Below are positions 1-9,251 of a DNA stretch of 11,182 nt, one piece after another. The stretch lies in NCBI GenBank assembly GCA_003184365.1, contig NKYR01000254.1, forward strand, positions 1-11,182. Direction: 5' to 3'. Below the pieces are notes generated by a model. That model had not been told where the DNA came from and did no database searches. It saw only the letters and a program-made list of their open reading frames with translations. Position 1 is the stretch's first letter. Each line of letters starts with the position of its first letter. The position numbers and the translations under genes are program-made. Origin of the DNA: Evernia prunastri (lineage: Eukaryota; Ascomycota; Lecanoromycetes; Lecanorales; Parmeliaceae).

Positions 1-96
1 TAACCCTAACCCTAACCCTAACCCTAACCCTAACCCTAACCCTAACCCTAACCCTAACCCTAACCCTAACCCTAACCCTAACCCTAACCCTAACCC
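1..96. repeat. Telomeric repeat array, (TAACCC)16
   Basis: Sixteen uninterrupted perfect TAACCC units begin at the first base and pass into unique sequence at TAAGGGCTATG. This is the C-rich strand of the TTAGGG telomere found in most filamentous fungi. Its orientation at the left edge means the window starts at a true chromosome terminus. No variant units are seen, so this looks like a functional end and not an internal telomere-like tract. The array is short because sequencing or assembly probably stopped inside it. Confidence 0.98.
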
Positions 97-171
97 TAAG
101 GGCTATGATTGCGGGGATCGATAGTCATTAGCCTATAGGACATTACATACTATATATTTCTCTAGTGGTAG

Positions 172-395
172 ATCGTTGTTCGTTGAAAATATGGTTCATT
201 TAACTAGATGGGCGGATGGAGAAGGGCTGCCAAGACTCGGCCAAGATATGGCAAATTTGCATGTTGCGCGCGCTTGGTCAATACCTCATATTATTTCATT
301 ATTAAAACGGGTATTGATAGCTAAGAGACTATAGATCGATATGCCTCATGCACTTTCATAGCTATTTATCGTTGTTGGTTGCAAATATGACTCAT
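172..395 (+). repeat. Diverged subtelomeric direct repeat (172-199 and 368-395)
   Basis: The 28-bp segments at 172-199 and 368-395 both begin ATCGTTGTT, end in CAT and match at 24 of 28 positions, with a 196-bp offset. Sequence on either side is similar only in a loose, gapped way. This may be an old tandem duplication of roughly 200 bp or a remnant of a subtelomeric satellite. Similarity outside the core is too weak to define unit borders by eye. Confidence 0.4.
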
Positions 396-762
396 ATGAC
401 CAGGTAACTAGGTAAGTCGGCGAAGAAGACCGATTAACCCTATAACAACTAATAACTTTTTTGATATCGCGAATTCAAAAATTCTGAGAAGTGCATTCGA
501 AAGCCCTGGTCTTCTTCTATTAGAAAGAGATCTACTATTAAATTTTATAGTCATATATAGATGGGGGAAAAGACTGGAAAGTGGTAGAGCTACTAGTACG
601 TCGATCCCCGGGAGCACCCGCTACCACCTATTTTGAATTTATTTCAACAATTTATTTATTTATTGTTTTCTATCAGAATCTAAAAGTAAGTAGTGCATTT
701 TGTAGGGCTATTTTTTCTCTTTAATTTGCAATCTTTATATTCTTCAGGTTCATTGAAAATTA

Positions 763-803
763 GGCTGATTTCATGACGCGAGAAAGTTATCATGAAATCA
801 GCC
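763..803. repeat. Perfect 14-bp-arm inverted repeat
   Basis: GGCTGATTTCATGA at 763-776 is exactly complementary to TCATGAAATCAGCC at 790-803, with a 13-base spacer. It would fold into a strong stem. It sits in otherwise unstructured subtelomeric DNA with no coding region near enough to call it a terminator. It could be a relic of a small inverted-repeat transposon or the hairpin of a Helitron-like end. Neither can be shown here. Confidence 0.7.
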
Positions 804-1968
804 CGATTACATCTGACCCTGTAAGTTAGTTACTCGCTGCTACGCAGTACCGACTCCGATCTACAGGCTGGATGTGAGTAAGATTTTGAATCACCGACAG
901 CCGGTCCAATCATCTCTTTGATCGCCACGTGTATCACTCTCTCGGGCTACATGACATGAAATCTCATGCAAGGTCCATTGACAGACGTAAAGATAAGCTG
1001 ATTGTCTGCCTGCACTGGTGGGGCACGAATGCGCTGCTTACACGAACGACAGCTTGATAGAGCCTAACCTATGGCGTGTCCTTGTTCCGGGAATTGTGGG
1101 ATTTTCAAGCCGCAGTCGGCATTGGCACAAAGATGTTCCGGCAGCGAGTCGTCGGGAAAGATAATTGTATTGCACAGTGCTCTTGAAGAATCACTAGTTA
1201 GTCTGACAAATGAGGGGCAGGTCGATTTTTACCCACTTTTCCTTAACGGGTCCAGCATCCTATCTTTGCCGTTTGAACATTAAGGCGAGAAAATTAGCTC
1301 GTCGACCTGTCGCATGCTGCAACTGACTGCTAGCTTGATACACTCACTAAGATCGTCTCCGCCATGATGGGCTATTTGCATAGAGAGACGCAAAAGAATG
1401 GAGAGATATTTCTCGATCTGCATCTCGCATGCTACAACGGGACTGAGACTTGAGAAATTCCATGAAGTTGTGTCTGCCATCTTGAGCTACATGTAAGATG
1501 TTCCCTCTCGAACTCTTCCAATCACCCTTAAGCCAGCGGCCCACAAGACTCACACACATAGCCTTGGTAATGAAGATAAATGATTTAAATGTCCCTCAGT
1601 GTTTCAAGGCTGCAGGTAAAACGTCATCTTTGTTTTTGTAAGCCTTACAATGTGAGATCTACTCGTGATCACCGTAATGCAGCACACCCACTAATGTAAT
1701 AGTGTAACATCGAGTAGTATGCGTAACGCTAAGAGAGACCAGGCGCTTGAAATCAGGCTGGCTCCTTCAGCAGGTAAAGAAGGATTTCAGGCTCAATGTC
1801 ACCCACCTTCGCTTCGTGTTTGAGTTGTATAAGGCAGTGCCCCCTCAGATTTCCGAGTGACGGAAGCAGGATTTACACCAGCAAAATTGTTAAGATCTTG
1901 CCTTGTAAATTTAAATTTGCCTTTTCACAGTTTCAAGAGTTGCACCTCAACTCTAAGGCTCTGACAAA

Positions 1969-3458
1969 ATGGCAACCTCGACTGAAGTTCTGACGCCAGA
2001 GCAGCTCCAAGAACTTCTCGATGGACCGGCTGTCTCACCACCTGCTGGTATTACTTCCAACCTCGCCAATCCACCAAATATCAATACCGTCTGCTACCTG
2101 ACTTTCTCTCTATGTGTAAGCGTCGCCAGTTTGGCCGTAATCATACGTATGTACACCAAACATGTTCTGATCCGCTCTATCGCGTATGAGGATTGTGAGT
2201 ACCGAAAGTCCGTCCCCGCTGGGCATACCATTCTGACACTTGACAGACGCTTGTACGGTTGGACTTGTGAGAACATTACCTCGTCATATGCCTTTTGTTC
2301 TTGATTCTGATCTAATAGATTGGCCTTTGGGGATTGTTCATCCCCTCTTTGTTTGCCCAGAGAAGCGGCGCTGGGATCCATGCATGGGATCTACAACTCC
2401 GTGCCTTTTCTCGAACAATTGATGTATGATCGATCCTCTCGAAATGTGTCCGATTAATCACTAATCGCGCTTTTAGTGGTTCGACACCGCCGTAATCGTC
2501 TACGTTGCTGGTGTCTTCTTCGTCAAGCTCTCTATCCTTCTCCAATACCTCAGGATCTTCGTCCCTGACCGTAAGGGAAACTTGGCCATGTTCGTGGCAA
2601 TCCAGGTCTGCATCTGGATTATCTTCTCGTTCTCTGTGATCTATCTCTTTTTGAATATTTTCATGTGCGATCCGCGAGATAAGCTTTGGGATCCATTGAT
2701 CAGTACTGGTCATTGCTTCAACAGCAACACCAACTCTGAAAGTTCCGGCATATTCAATGTAGTCTCGGACTTTGCAATTCTGATACTTCCAATGCCGTGT
2801 CTTTGGAAATTGCAGATGCCTATGAGGAGAAAGATCTTGATGACCGGAGTTTTTGCCACAGGATTTTTGTGAGTCTGAACCCGACTACCATTTCTCCTGG
2901 GCATGGATACAAGCCGCGTTCGGACTGAACTCTGCGGAATGGTACTGACATTCATTTATTTTAAGCGCCTGCATAACGTCCATCGTTCGCACCTATTACA
3001 GCTTTCAAGTTCCCAAATCGTCTGACAAAACCTACAACCTGGAGCTCATGGGTCTCTGGGGTTGGGCTGAGCTTGCAATAGGCATCATCGTTGGCTGCCT
3101 TCCTATCATGCCAAAGTTTTTCCAGCATGTTGGTCCCAAAGTCTTCAAGACCTTATCGTTTGGATCCCAAAATAAAATCAGCCCTGTACAGGGCTTGAAA
3201 GATACAAACAAGCAGGCCAAGGCAAACGCCTTCACCAAGACCCAGCGACCTTTCGCGAGATACATTGGGCCAAGCGTCTCCGATTCTTTGACTGACCCGT
3301 ACAGTCCACAGACTCAGCTTCATGACGACTGTCTTTCGCTTAATAAACTGGAGTCATCACTGCCACAAGTATTCATAGCAAACGAGACAATTCAGCGACC
3401 GGGCGTGATTGTTGCCACCAGACGAGATGACCTGGAGTGCGGACAGGACATGCTCTGA
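1969..3458 (+). CDS. PTH11-type rhodopsin-domain seven-transmembrane protein
   Basis: Five exons join in frame: 1969-2194, 2247-2266, 2319-2423, 2477-2868 and 2966-3458, giving 411 residues. The introns (52, 52, 53 and 97 bp) have GT..AG borders and CTGAC, CTGAT or CTAAT branch sites. The ATG has an A at -3. The protein has about 37 polar residues, then seven hydrophobic helices near 38-60, 78-95, 120-143, 153-178, 205-227, 238-260 and 275-295, and a polar tail of about 115 residues. The family signature GAGIHAWDL lies at 99-107 after the EDYAC segment. Cys181 and Cys197 in the loop between helices 4 and 5 could pair. This is the fungal rhodopsin-like (PTH11/SAT-type) family of plasma-membrane receptors. 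There is no N-terminal CFEM domain, so the subgroup is CFEM-less. Ligand and G-protein coupling are unknown. Reading frame and splice sites look intact. Confidence 0.88.
2247..2266 (+). other. 20-nt microexon of the receptor gene
   Basis: This exon lies between two 52-bp introns (2195-2246 and 2267-2318). It encodes only the segment from the split Tyr76 to Leu82, at the start of helix 2. Including it restores the family pattern EDYAC..GLIGLWG. Skipping it would shift the frame by two bases. Both flanking introns have GTGAG donors and close-set branch and acceptor sites, which supports the call. Confidence 0.8.
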
Positions 3459-3877
3459 ACCTCGCAGACGCCTCATCTGGACGGGGCGCCACATGAGTAA
3501 GTGTGGACGGTATTTTGGGGGCTATTACAGGTCTTGGAAATGTGGGATGATACTCGATAGGCTAGGGGGGTAATGAGAAGGCGAATATATAAGTCAAGCT
3601 GCGACAAGTAATACGGACACAAATCGTCTTTTCTATCAATCTATCTCGCATTGGCTTTGACTATCGAGGACTGCTAAACCCTACGACTGTAAAGACTGAC
3701 TATTGCAAGACCCACGAGATTTCCAATTCTGGTTATAGAGAGTGGCTTCCACCAGACGACTGCTAAGAGCTAGACGAGACAGTATGAGAGAACCATAAGC
3801 ATACAGTTTATGCGTTAGCTCTTGGGGGCAAGGAATAAAATACGCTTCGTGCAGCCTCTTCGGGAACGGCAGAAGTC
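3459..3877. other. Intergenic region, no gene seen
   Basis: This stretch lies between the convergent ends of the receptor gene (+) and the decayed gene (-), so it should hold both 3' untranslated regions. No canonical AATAAA is obvious after the receptor stop. The only notable element is a TATATAA with a downstream pyrimidine-rich stretch, listed separately. Confidence 0.5.
3586..3650 (+). promoter_or_regulatory. Orphan TATA-plus-CT-tract promoter-like sequence
   Basis: TATATAA at 3586-3592 is followed about 35-55 bp later by a pyrimidine-rich stretch (about 3627-3650), the arrangement typical of filamentous-fungal core promoters. No plus-strand coding sequence follows it. It could be the promoter of a lost gene, of a noncoding transcript running antisense to the pseudogene, or chance in AT-rich DNA. 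Confidence 0.2.
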
Positions 3878-5579
3878 TCACGGGTGTCCATAGCACTGTG
3901 ACCAGGAAGATGGGCCTGCCACCGGGCCAGTCCTTGGTGCCTCATCATGCGACAGCCCGTCCTTGAACCACTTCTTCCAGTCCTGGTGGAGGCCGCCTTT
4001 GAAGAAGGCTCCCTGGCCGGCCTTCCTCCCATGCACGATCTCGTGCAACATCTCGTGTCACCACCCGCTCGGCTCCTTAGTGTATGTCTCCGTCGCGTGG
4101 CCGATGACGCTGGGATCCATCGTCACCATTGACTGGTACGCGTCGCCGGAGCCGGAGTCGGACGAGTTGGCAGAGAGCGAGTTGTCATCTTGGTGCTGGG
4201 CCTAAGCGTCTGCTTTGGCGGCAATTGCGGTGGCGCTTGCGTGGTTCATGTCCACGATGAGGTTTGCGAAGCACTGGACTACGTTGTGGTCCAGGAGGTT
4301 TTCCGGGTTCACCTTGGCCTCTTCATCCTGCTCGAGGGCGTTATCTGAGCACGTACTAGCCTGTGACTGCTTTGTACAGCGATCGCAACCGGACTCACAA
4401 AGATGGATTGCAAAGAAGTTGCTGGAGTCCGTCAGTTTTTTGACGATAAGAGGCATGATGGCTGGGCCAAGCTTGACCAGTGCATCGAAGGCAGGTCCTG
4501 TCGCTCTTGCAGATGAGCTGTTCGAAGTCAGCTGCGCATATCAAAAACATCGGTTGGATCTGAGCTTACTTTGGCTCAAGCTGCATCTCCGTTGTGTTCC
4601 AGGTTGCGTTCCATGCGTCGAAAAGAACCTGAAAGTTGGAGATTGCCGGTCCGTAAGAATCTTTCAGAGGGGCATGCAGCTGATGGGCAGTCGCCACTGC
4701 TTCCTCGGCTGGTGGCGGTACAGGCTCGTATGCAGTCATTGGTGTCACGGCCATCCGCCTGAACCCAGACCCAGAGTTTCCTGGTCGACCTCTACCGGTG
4801 TGATGAGAGGGTGCAGTGGCATGAGGAGCGATCGTATGAGGAGCCGATGGAACGGTGTGCTGCGGAGCGACGTGAGGAGCTGGCGCAGCTGCATGCGGCG
4901 CAGGTGTAGTGGGATGGAGCGCAGGAGCTGCAAGGGGAGCCGCTGGTGCTGGCGCCGGCGCAGGATGCAGGGTAGTCGGAGGATGGAGACTTACTAGTGG
5001 AATCGGTGTAATCCCTCCAAGATGGCATACTGGCAATTTAGGAGATAGTTAATGGTTGTTCGAGTGGTCCGGTTCTGGTATGCTCGGGTGGTCGTTGCCA
5101 GGATGGGCAGCATTTTTGTTGAAGTATCCATGAATCTCGCGGTAGCCCTGCTTACTATTACTGCCCTCAAGTGCCTGTCAAGGGTGACGAAGAGCAGCAT
5201 GCACTTGTATCTTGGATGAAGCTGTCGATGCGCTTTCGAGTTTGGCAGCATGAATAGGTACCGCTCCGACGACATAGGCGTCAATGGTACCTTCAGCGGT
5301 GGTGCACCCCTCGTAGAAGTAGTGGGCGTCTAGACAGGGATAGCAGAATGATCCAAGAGAGGCAACGATATAACAAATACAACGTAGCCAAGCCTGACTT
5401 AGTAGATCATACATCAATCCATGGATTGGACAAACTAACGAGTAGGAGATACAGTTGTACTTTTGATCTTTGAGACCCAAGACCTCGACACTCTCTTGGG
5501 TGATTTGCTGGCAAGTCTTTTGGAAGAAGGTAAGTTCACCGGCAGTAAGCTCGCGATGGCATTGACTGAGATCGGCCAT
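3878..5579 (-). pseudogene. Decayed two-exon gene of an uncharacterised fungal family (DUF7689-like N-terminus)
   Basis: One reading frame runs from an ATG at 5579 to 4570, then through a clean 52-bp intron (4569-4518; GTAAGC donor, GCTGAC branch, CAG acceptor) and on to a stop at 3878-3880. It is broken by four in-frame stops: TGA 5178-5180, TAA 5049-5051, TAG 4202-4204 and TGA 4058-4060. Similar protein character continues across each stop. The N-terminal ~150 residues contain KYNCISYSL and later GTIDAY...PIHAAKL...SSKIQ, resembling the DUF7689 pattern as I remember it (not searched). A Pro/Ala/His-rich linker of about 60 residues follows. Exon 2 has a segment LVKLGPAIMPLIVKKLTD and, beyond the second TGA, a HEMLHEIVHG stretch. 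Near 5433-5440 the expected motif continues only in another frame, so a one-base deletion is also possible. Function is unknown. No signal peptide is evident. An unannotated intron could explain one stop, but not all four. Confidence 0.6.
4518..4569 (-). other. Intron of the decayed gene
   Basis: Read on the minus strand, this 52-bp segment starts GTAAGC, carries GCTGAC as a branch site and ends GAACAG. Removing it joins two frames into one and removes a TAA at the end of exon 1. Preservation of the splice signals shows the locus was once a spliced host gene. Confidence 0.65.
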
Positions 5580-6480
5580 GTCTAATTTGAGCGACTCTTT
5601 GTAATACCCTGTTCGCGATTCAAGCGTGTTGGTAGATTGAGAGTGTAGGCACTGGAACGTGCTGGGAGTGCATTCTATCTACTTCTCAAGGGGAGCAAGA
5701 CTGTATAGGGACAAATCTCATCCATTCTGTAAGATGATGAACGACAGCATTCATTAGATGACCAAACACGACTTTCGCATCCTTGCGCAGCAGCTGTGAG
5801 ATAATTAAGGCCAGCAATTTCCTACCTAAAGCCTTGAAGGATTCCTGCACCGAACTCGTAGTGAGTGGCCTGCATTATGTAAAATGGAAAGGTGTTTAAA
5901 CCGTGTGTCAACTACACAAATAAAATGTGTGGTTAGATGCTGACATGTTCGTGACTTATGCAGGATGTAAGAGGGATCACCACTAGAATGGCATAGACTG
6001 GTGTGGCAGGGCTGAAATGTGAATTCCACTCCTTTGTTATTAAATAATTTGAGCTTCTTCCTGTGACAGAGACAACAACAGCAGTAGTAACACTAGGCTT
6101 TGTGTAGGTTAGCACTCTGTTGCCCAGACTATCAAGATTTTCTCTTTTCCCATAAGACTTAGAAGCTTTCCCAACCCAACTATGTAAGTAGGTCATTTAC
6201 CCCGCGAACCGAGGAATAGTACCATAATCTAATTGATACCTGGAGATAGATTTAAAAAATTTTATTTTCATACATCAAAGTATATATTTCATACCTACTT
6301 CTCTTTTCTTAGTAAATCTGATAGAAAATATTGCATGCCATTGTCCTTTCCACAACTACAGTCACCAGGTCACGTACAACAAACAATACATATCCTAAAT
6401 TCTATTATCATATGCACTGGTTCGTTGTACTAAGACACAGCCTCTAAATCCAGCCCCTCCCGGTTTCTGTTTTCATCTGT
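5580..6480. other. Intergenic region, no gene seen
   Basis: About 900 bp lie between the 5' end of the decayed gene and the 3' end of the P450 gene; both are on the minus strand. Open frames here (longest 87 codons, 5933-6196 minus) show no domain or splice structure that I can support. Bases 6240-6330 are strongly AT-rich and probably belong to the P450 3' flank. The 200 bp next to 5579 are the likely promoter of the decayed gene. Confidence 0.5.
6261..6266 (-). terminator. Possible polyadenylation signal of the P450 gene
   Basis: On the minus strand this reads AATAAA, 215 bp past the P450 stop codon, inside an AT-rich tract. Fungal poly(A) signals are degenerate and the tract is AT-rich anyway, so this is only a candidate. 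Confidence 0.3.
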
Positions 6481-8148
6481 CTAGGTTTTGGGATTAATCA
6501 GTACCATCAAACCATTGCTCTCCCGACTCGGCATTGGGTTGAACACATCATAGACAGTATCGATATCCCACTCCCTCACCGTCTGATACAGCACCATTTC
6601 CCGCCCGAACCTCCGAAACATGTTCGCTAAAGTTGTCAGTATTTCTGCCTTGGCCAGCTCCATACCGACGCACGCTCGGCTTCCCTTGCCGAATGGAATG
6701 AGGTATTTCCAAGGCGGGTTCGGAACTTGCCAACGCGAAGGGTCAAATCGGTAAGGGTTGGGAAATATTCCCTCGTCATCGTGCATGTGGACTGTGGACA
6801 TGCTGATGGGTGTGCCGGGGGGGATGGTGACGCCTTGGCATTGGACGGTTCGATCCTGGAAGATGCGCTGCAGGCGGTGCGAGGTCCCGTAGAAAATCCG
6901 TAGGGTTTCGTACATAATAGCCGTGAGGTAGGGCATCTGTTCCAACTCGCGTAGGTTCGGCGGGCTTTTGGGGTCTGGGATGTATTTTTCCAATTCTTCC
7001 ATAAGTCGCGAGTGGATGTCTGGGTTGGCTAGGATATGGTAGGTTCCTGCTTTCAACGCATGGGTGGTTGTCAGTGTGCCTGCGCCGATGGCAATCTGTG
7101 CTTCCGCTTTGATCCTTTCGGGCTGCTTTTCGTCTTCAGGTAGATCTGAGTCCATGAATGCTTGGATCATGGACGGCCGAGATGTTGTTTCTTTGTAGTC
7201 GGATTTTCCTCGATTTTTGGAGATGGCCTTTGATTGCTTCAGCAGCACATCCTGTTGATGGAGCACGAGATATACTTCGGGGCTGGTGTATTTCGTCACC
7301 CATTTTGGGATGGAGTCGAGGAGAGGGAACAACCATCCGAACTGTTTGAAAAGATGGCTTATCTTTGATAGTGCCATCCATGCAGCGTAATGCTCCGAAT
7401 CGAACTCGGGCTTGTCGAGGAGGTTGTAGCCGTGGGGAAAACTATACTCGGAGATGATATCCGTGGTCACGCATGCAAAGGCATTTGTCATTATTGCTGG
7501 CTTCCTTTGGGCTTGATATTCTGCGAGTCTGTCACATAGCTTGTCGACCACCGCTTGAATCAACAGCGGTTGAAGACGGGAAACAGACTGTTTCGAGAAG
7601 AATGGATTCCAGGGTTCACGACGCTGGCGATGCTTGTCATGATCTATGGTATCAAAGGCCGAGACGTCAATCTGTCCGAACATTCGCATCTGCATAGACA
7701 TCAATTGACCGTTTATAGGCTACTGGTTTCCTAGCTCAACTGACCGACCAATACCATTTGTCGGTCTTTCCCTTCGTGCATCCTACGTACAGTACGTCAT
7801 GGAATTCCGGGTCCTTGATATGGACCTCGTACGGGTTGATGCGGATGACAGGGCCTGGTTGATTCAATATGGTGACCGCCTACTAACGATCCATTTATCA
7901 ACCATACCGTATTTCGCATGGTATTCCAACAGCTTCCAAGTGTATTTGCCGCCCAGAACGACATCATAATAGAACTCATTCCAGAAGGTAAGCACGGCAA
8001 AGCGTGGGCCTGGGATGTGCGCGATCGGTGACAGATATACTCGCCATATCGCACCATATAGCATGTAAAATACTAGGCCAATGCTAAGAACAAGAAGGCA
8101 CAAGCTGGTAAGTGACTCCCCAAGGGACAGGAGTCTGGAGGTTGTCAT
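6481..8148 (-). CDS. Cytochrome P450 monooxygenase, trichodiene-oxygenase-like
   Basis: Three exons on the minus strand (8148-7908, 7854-7745, 7689-6481) join in frame to 519 residues, a normal microsomal P450 length. The introns are 53 and 55 bp with GT..AG ends. Residues ~14-35 form the N-terminal membrane anchor, followed by the proline hinge HIPGPRFA. Later come DHDKHRQRREPWNPFFSK (C-helix region), the I-helix AGTLTT at 320-325, ETLR (K-helix ExxR) at 378-381, FDPSRW at 432-437 and the haem loop FGKGSRACVG at 450-459, with Cys457 as the predicted iron ligand. The pattern resembles fungal trichodiene-oxygenase-like P450s, which oxidise terpenoid or similar metabolites at the ER with a P450 reductase. 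The actual substrate cannot be read from sequence. The usual acidic residue in the I-helix (AGx[DE]T) is Leu here. The ATG is chosen because it gives the complete anchor. No frame break is seen. Confidence 0.93.
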
Positions 8149-8660
8149 GTCTGACTTTGCGCACGCTTGCCTCCTGAAATGAGTGTTCTATGAATGAAAA
8201 AGAAACTGGGCGATTTGATCACCTTGAGGGGTCCATACTCTTTCGAACGGACAGTAAGCTCTGTTCCATCGCTTCCTGCCCATGGCGTGGTTTCTATGTT
8301 CGTCTAATTAGTGATCCGAACTGATCCAATCATTTGTGCGCGTAGATGTAGGGCTGTAGAGACGGCATATTGGTACCAATCATGTTACAGGGGTCGCGCC
8401 GCCATCTGCTATCAAAGCCTTGAATGTCGATAAGATCTAGAAGTAGCGCCCGGAAATTAATGCACTCGTCTGTGGCACCGTCTTGGATTTTGATGACCTG
8501 CCTAGTTGGGAAAGTAAGAAAGTATCAATTTTTTGTTGCGGGGTCCGATCGTCCCCCAGCTACCTTAGGTTTATGAGCGAAGGAATAGCGGGGCGACGAT
8601 TGGAGCCAAAAGCAAACGAACTTGCGGCGGGCGATCTTGGCAGGATATCTCAAATTTGGC
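8149..8660. other. P450 upstream region
   Basis: This is the 5' flank of the minus-strand P450 gene. I see no coding region, no clear TATA box and no palindromic binding site in it. It ends where repeat-derived sequence begins near 8661, so the promoter lies directly beside transposon DNA. Confidence 0.45.
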
Positions 8661-8662
8661 TG

Positions 8663-8797
8663 TTAGTCTTCGCCTCTCATCATGTAGAGACTCCAAAACA
8701 GCTGGAATCGTTTGCAAGTGTGTTGCGGGGTCCCAACACCGGGGCTAGCTACCTGAAGAGGCATATGTAGATTTCTCAGTGCTAGGAAAACTCTCAA
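8663..8797 (+). repeat. 135-bp direct repeat, copy 1
   Basis: It matches 9898-10032 in the same orientation at 127 of 135 positions with no gaps. All eight differences are C/T on the plus strand (8673, 8693, 8694, 8702, 8739, 8752, 8754, 8794). The left edge follows TG at 8661, giving TGTTAG. Identity stops abruptly at both edges. The copies bracket the small DNA transposon and about 280 bp of other sequence. It is probably a transposon-derived segment, perhaps part of an LTR. Confidence 0.9.
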
Positions 8798-8838
8798 TGC
8801 TTGTTCAGCTAAACCTGGAGTGAAAATGAAGCTATATA

Positions 8839-8908
8839 CCACTCAACTCGGGACAGTCCCCCTCCCACAGTCCCCCGTCACTGATTTGCAGCTAAAATCA
8901 GCCTCCCG
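8839..8908 (+). repeat. Left terminal inverted repeat (70 bp)
   Basis: It pairs with 9578-9647. The only two mismatches are at positions 6-7 from the tip (CA here, TG in the inverted right copy). It is G/C-rich near the tip with two ACAGTCCCCC motifs, which are plausible transposase-binding repeats. Confidence 0.93.
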
Positions 8909-8936
8909 AGCATATAAGCTTTAGGTCCCGCCATTC

Positions 8937-8968
8937 TTTGGTGCAGCCCCCACCAAACTTTGGCGGGG
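8937..8968. repeat. Left subterminal hairpin of the MULE-like element
   Basis: Two alternative stems share one arm. TTTGGTG (8937-8943) pairs with CACCAAA (8951-8957), and CCCCACCAAA (8948-8957) pairs at 9 of 10 positions with TTTGGCGGGG (8959-8968). The core CCCCACCA recurs in the right subterminal hairpin, so the two ends are related inside the strict inverted repeat. Confidence 0.6.
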
Positions 8969-9251
8969 TGTCGCGCCTGCGCAGCACAATATTCGGGAGA
9001 GACTTGCTTTTGTTCCCACATTGATTGATTTCGAGGTAGTGCCTCAGGGCGACGACGTGGTGCTCGGGCTACGTCACAAGTAGCTCGAAAGGAGTACAAT
9101 AGTATCAGATGAAGGGCCCGTATCGCAAATATCCATTGCTAAGCTGTAGCAGTAGCATACACCAAAATCGGTAGTGCATGGGAGAATTCATCCCTTGCTG
9201 AAATAGTCAATCAACGGCGCACCATTAGACCGCCGAACTCNACCTTCAGCA

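Larger units (their letters stand above)
97..1968. other. Subtelomeric gene-poor region
   Basis: About 1.9 kb separate the telomere from the first recognisable gene. I see no convincing protein-coding gene. The open frames here are 65-70 codons, overlap each other on both strands and have no recognisable domain. One short minus-strand stretch near 1280-1480 encodes a helical-looking peptide, but it has an in-frame stop just upstream and no splice structure I trust. The first 750 bp are AT-rich with scattered TATATA runs. The last 100 bp before 1969 are probably the promoter and leader of the receptor gene. No telomere-linked helicase is seen. Confidence 0.6.

Noticed and set aside
1280..1559. 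Two overlapping minus-strand frames of 66 and 70 codons in the subtelomere
   Set aside because: One peptide looks helical, but the frames exclude each other, have stops directly upstream and no credible splice sites. A decayed gene fragment is possible but unsupported.
4030..4058. HEMLH resembling a zinc metalloprotease HExxH motif in the decayed gene
   Set aside because: No third zinc ligand or protease fold is visible, and there is no secretion signal. A short motif inside an uncharacterised helical segment is not enough to call a protease.
4215..4997. A 260-codon plus-strand open frame, the second longest unspliced open frame in the window
   Set aside because: It is rich in Arg, Ser, Cys and Trp with no domain, and it is the antisense of the Pro/Ala/His linker and exon 2 of the minus-strand decayed gene. 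The opposite strand has coherent domains and a proper intron.
5933..6196. 87-codon minus-strand frame between the decayed gene and the P450
   Set aside because: AT-rich sequence, no domain, no homology I recognise and no supporting splice or start context.
8483..8770. 95-codon plus-strand frame upstream of the P450
   Set aside because: Its second half lies in the 135-bp repeat, which elsewhere is noncoding. It has no recognised domain and no splice context.
9241..9241. Undetermined base (N)
   Set aside because: It is a single assembly ambiguity inside the DNA transposon, probably from collapsed copies or low-quality reads. It is not a biological signal, although it blocks a firm reading of the internal frame.
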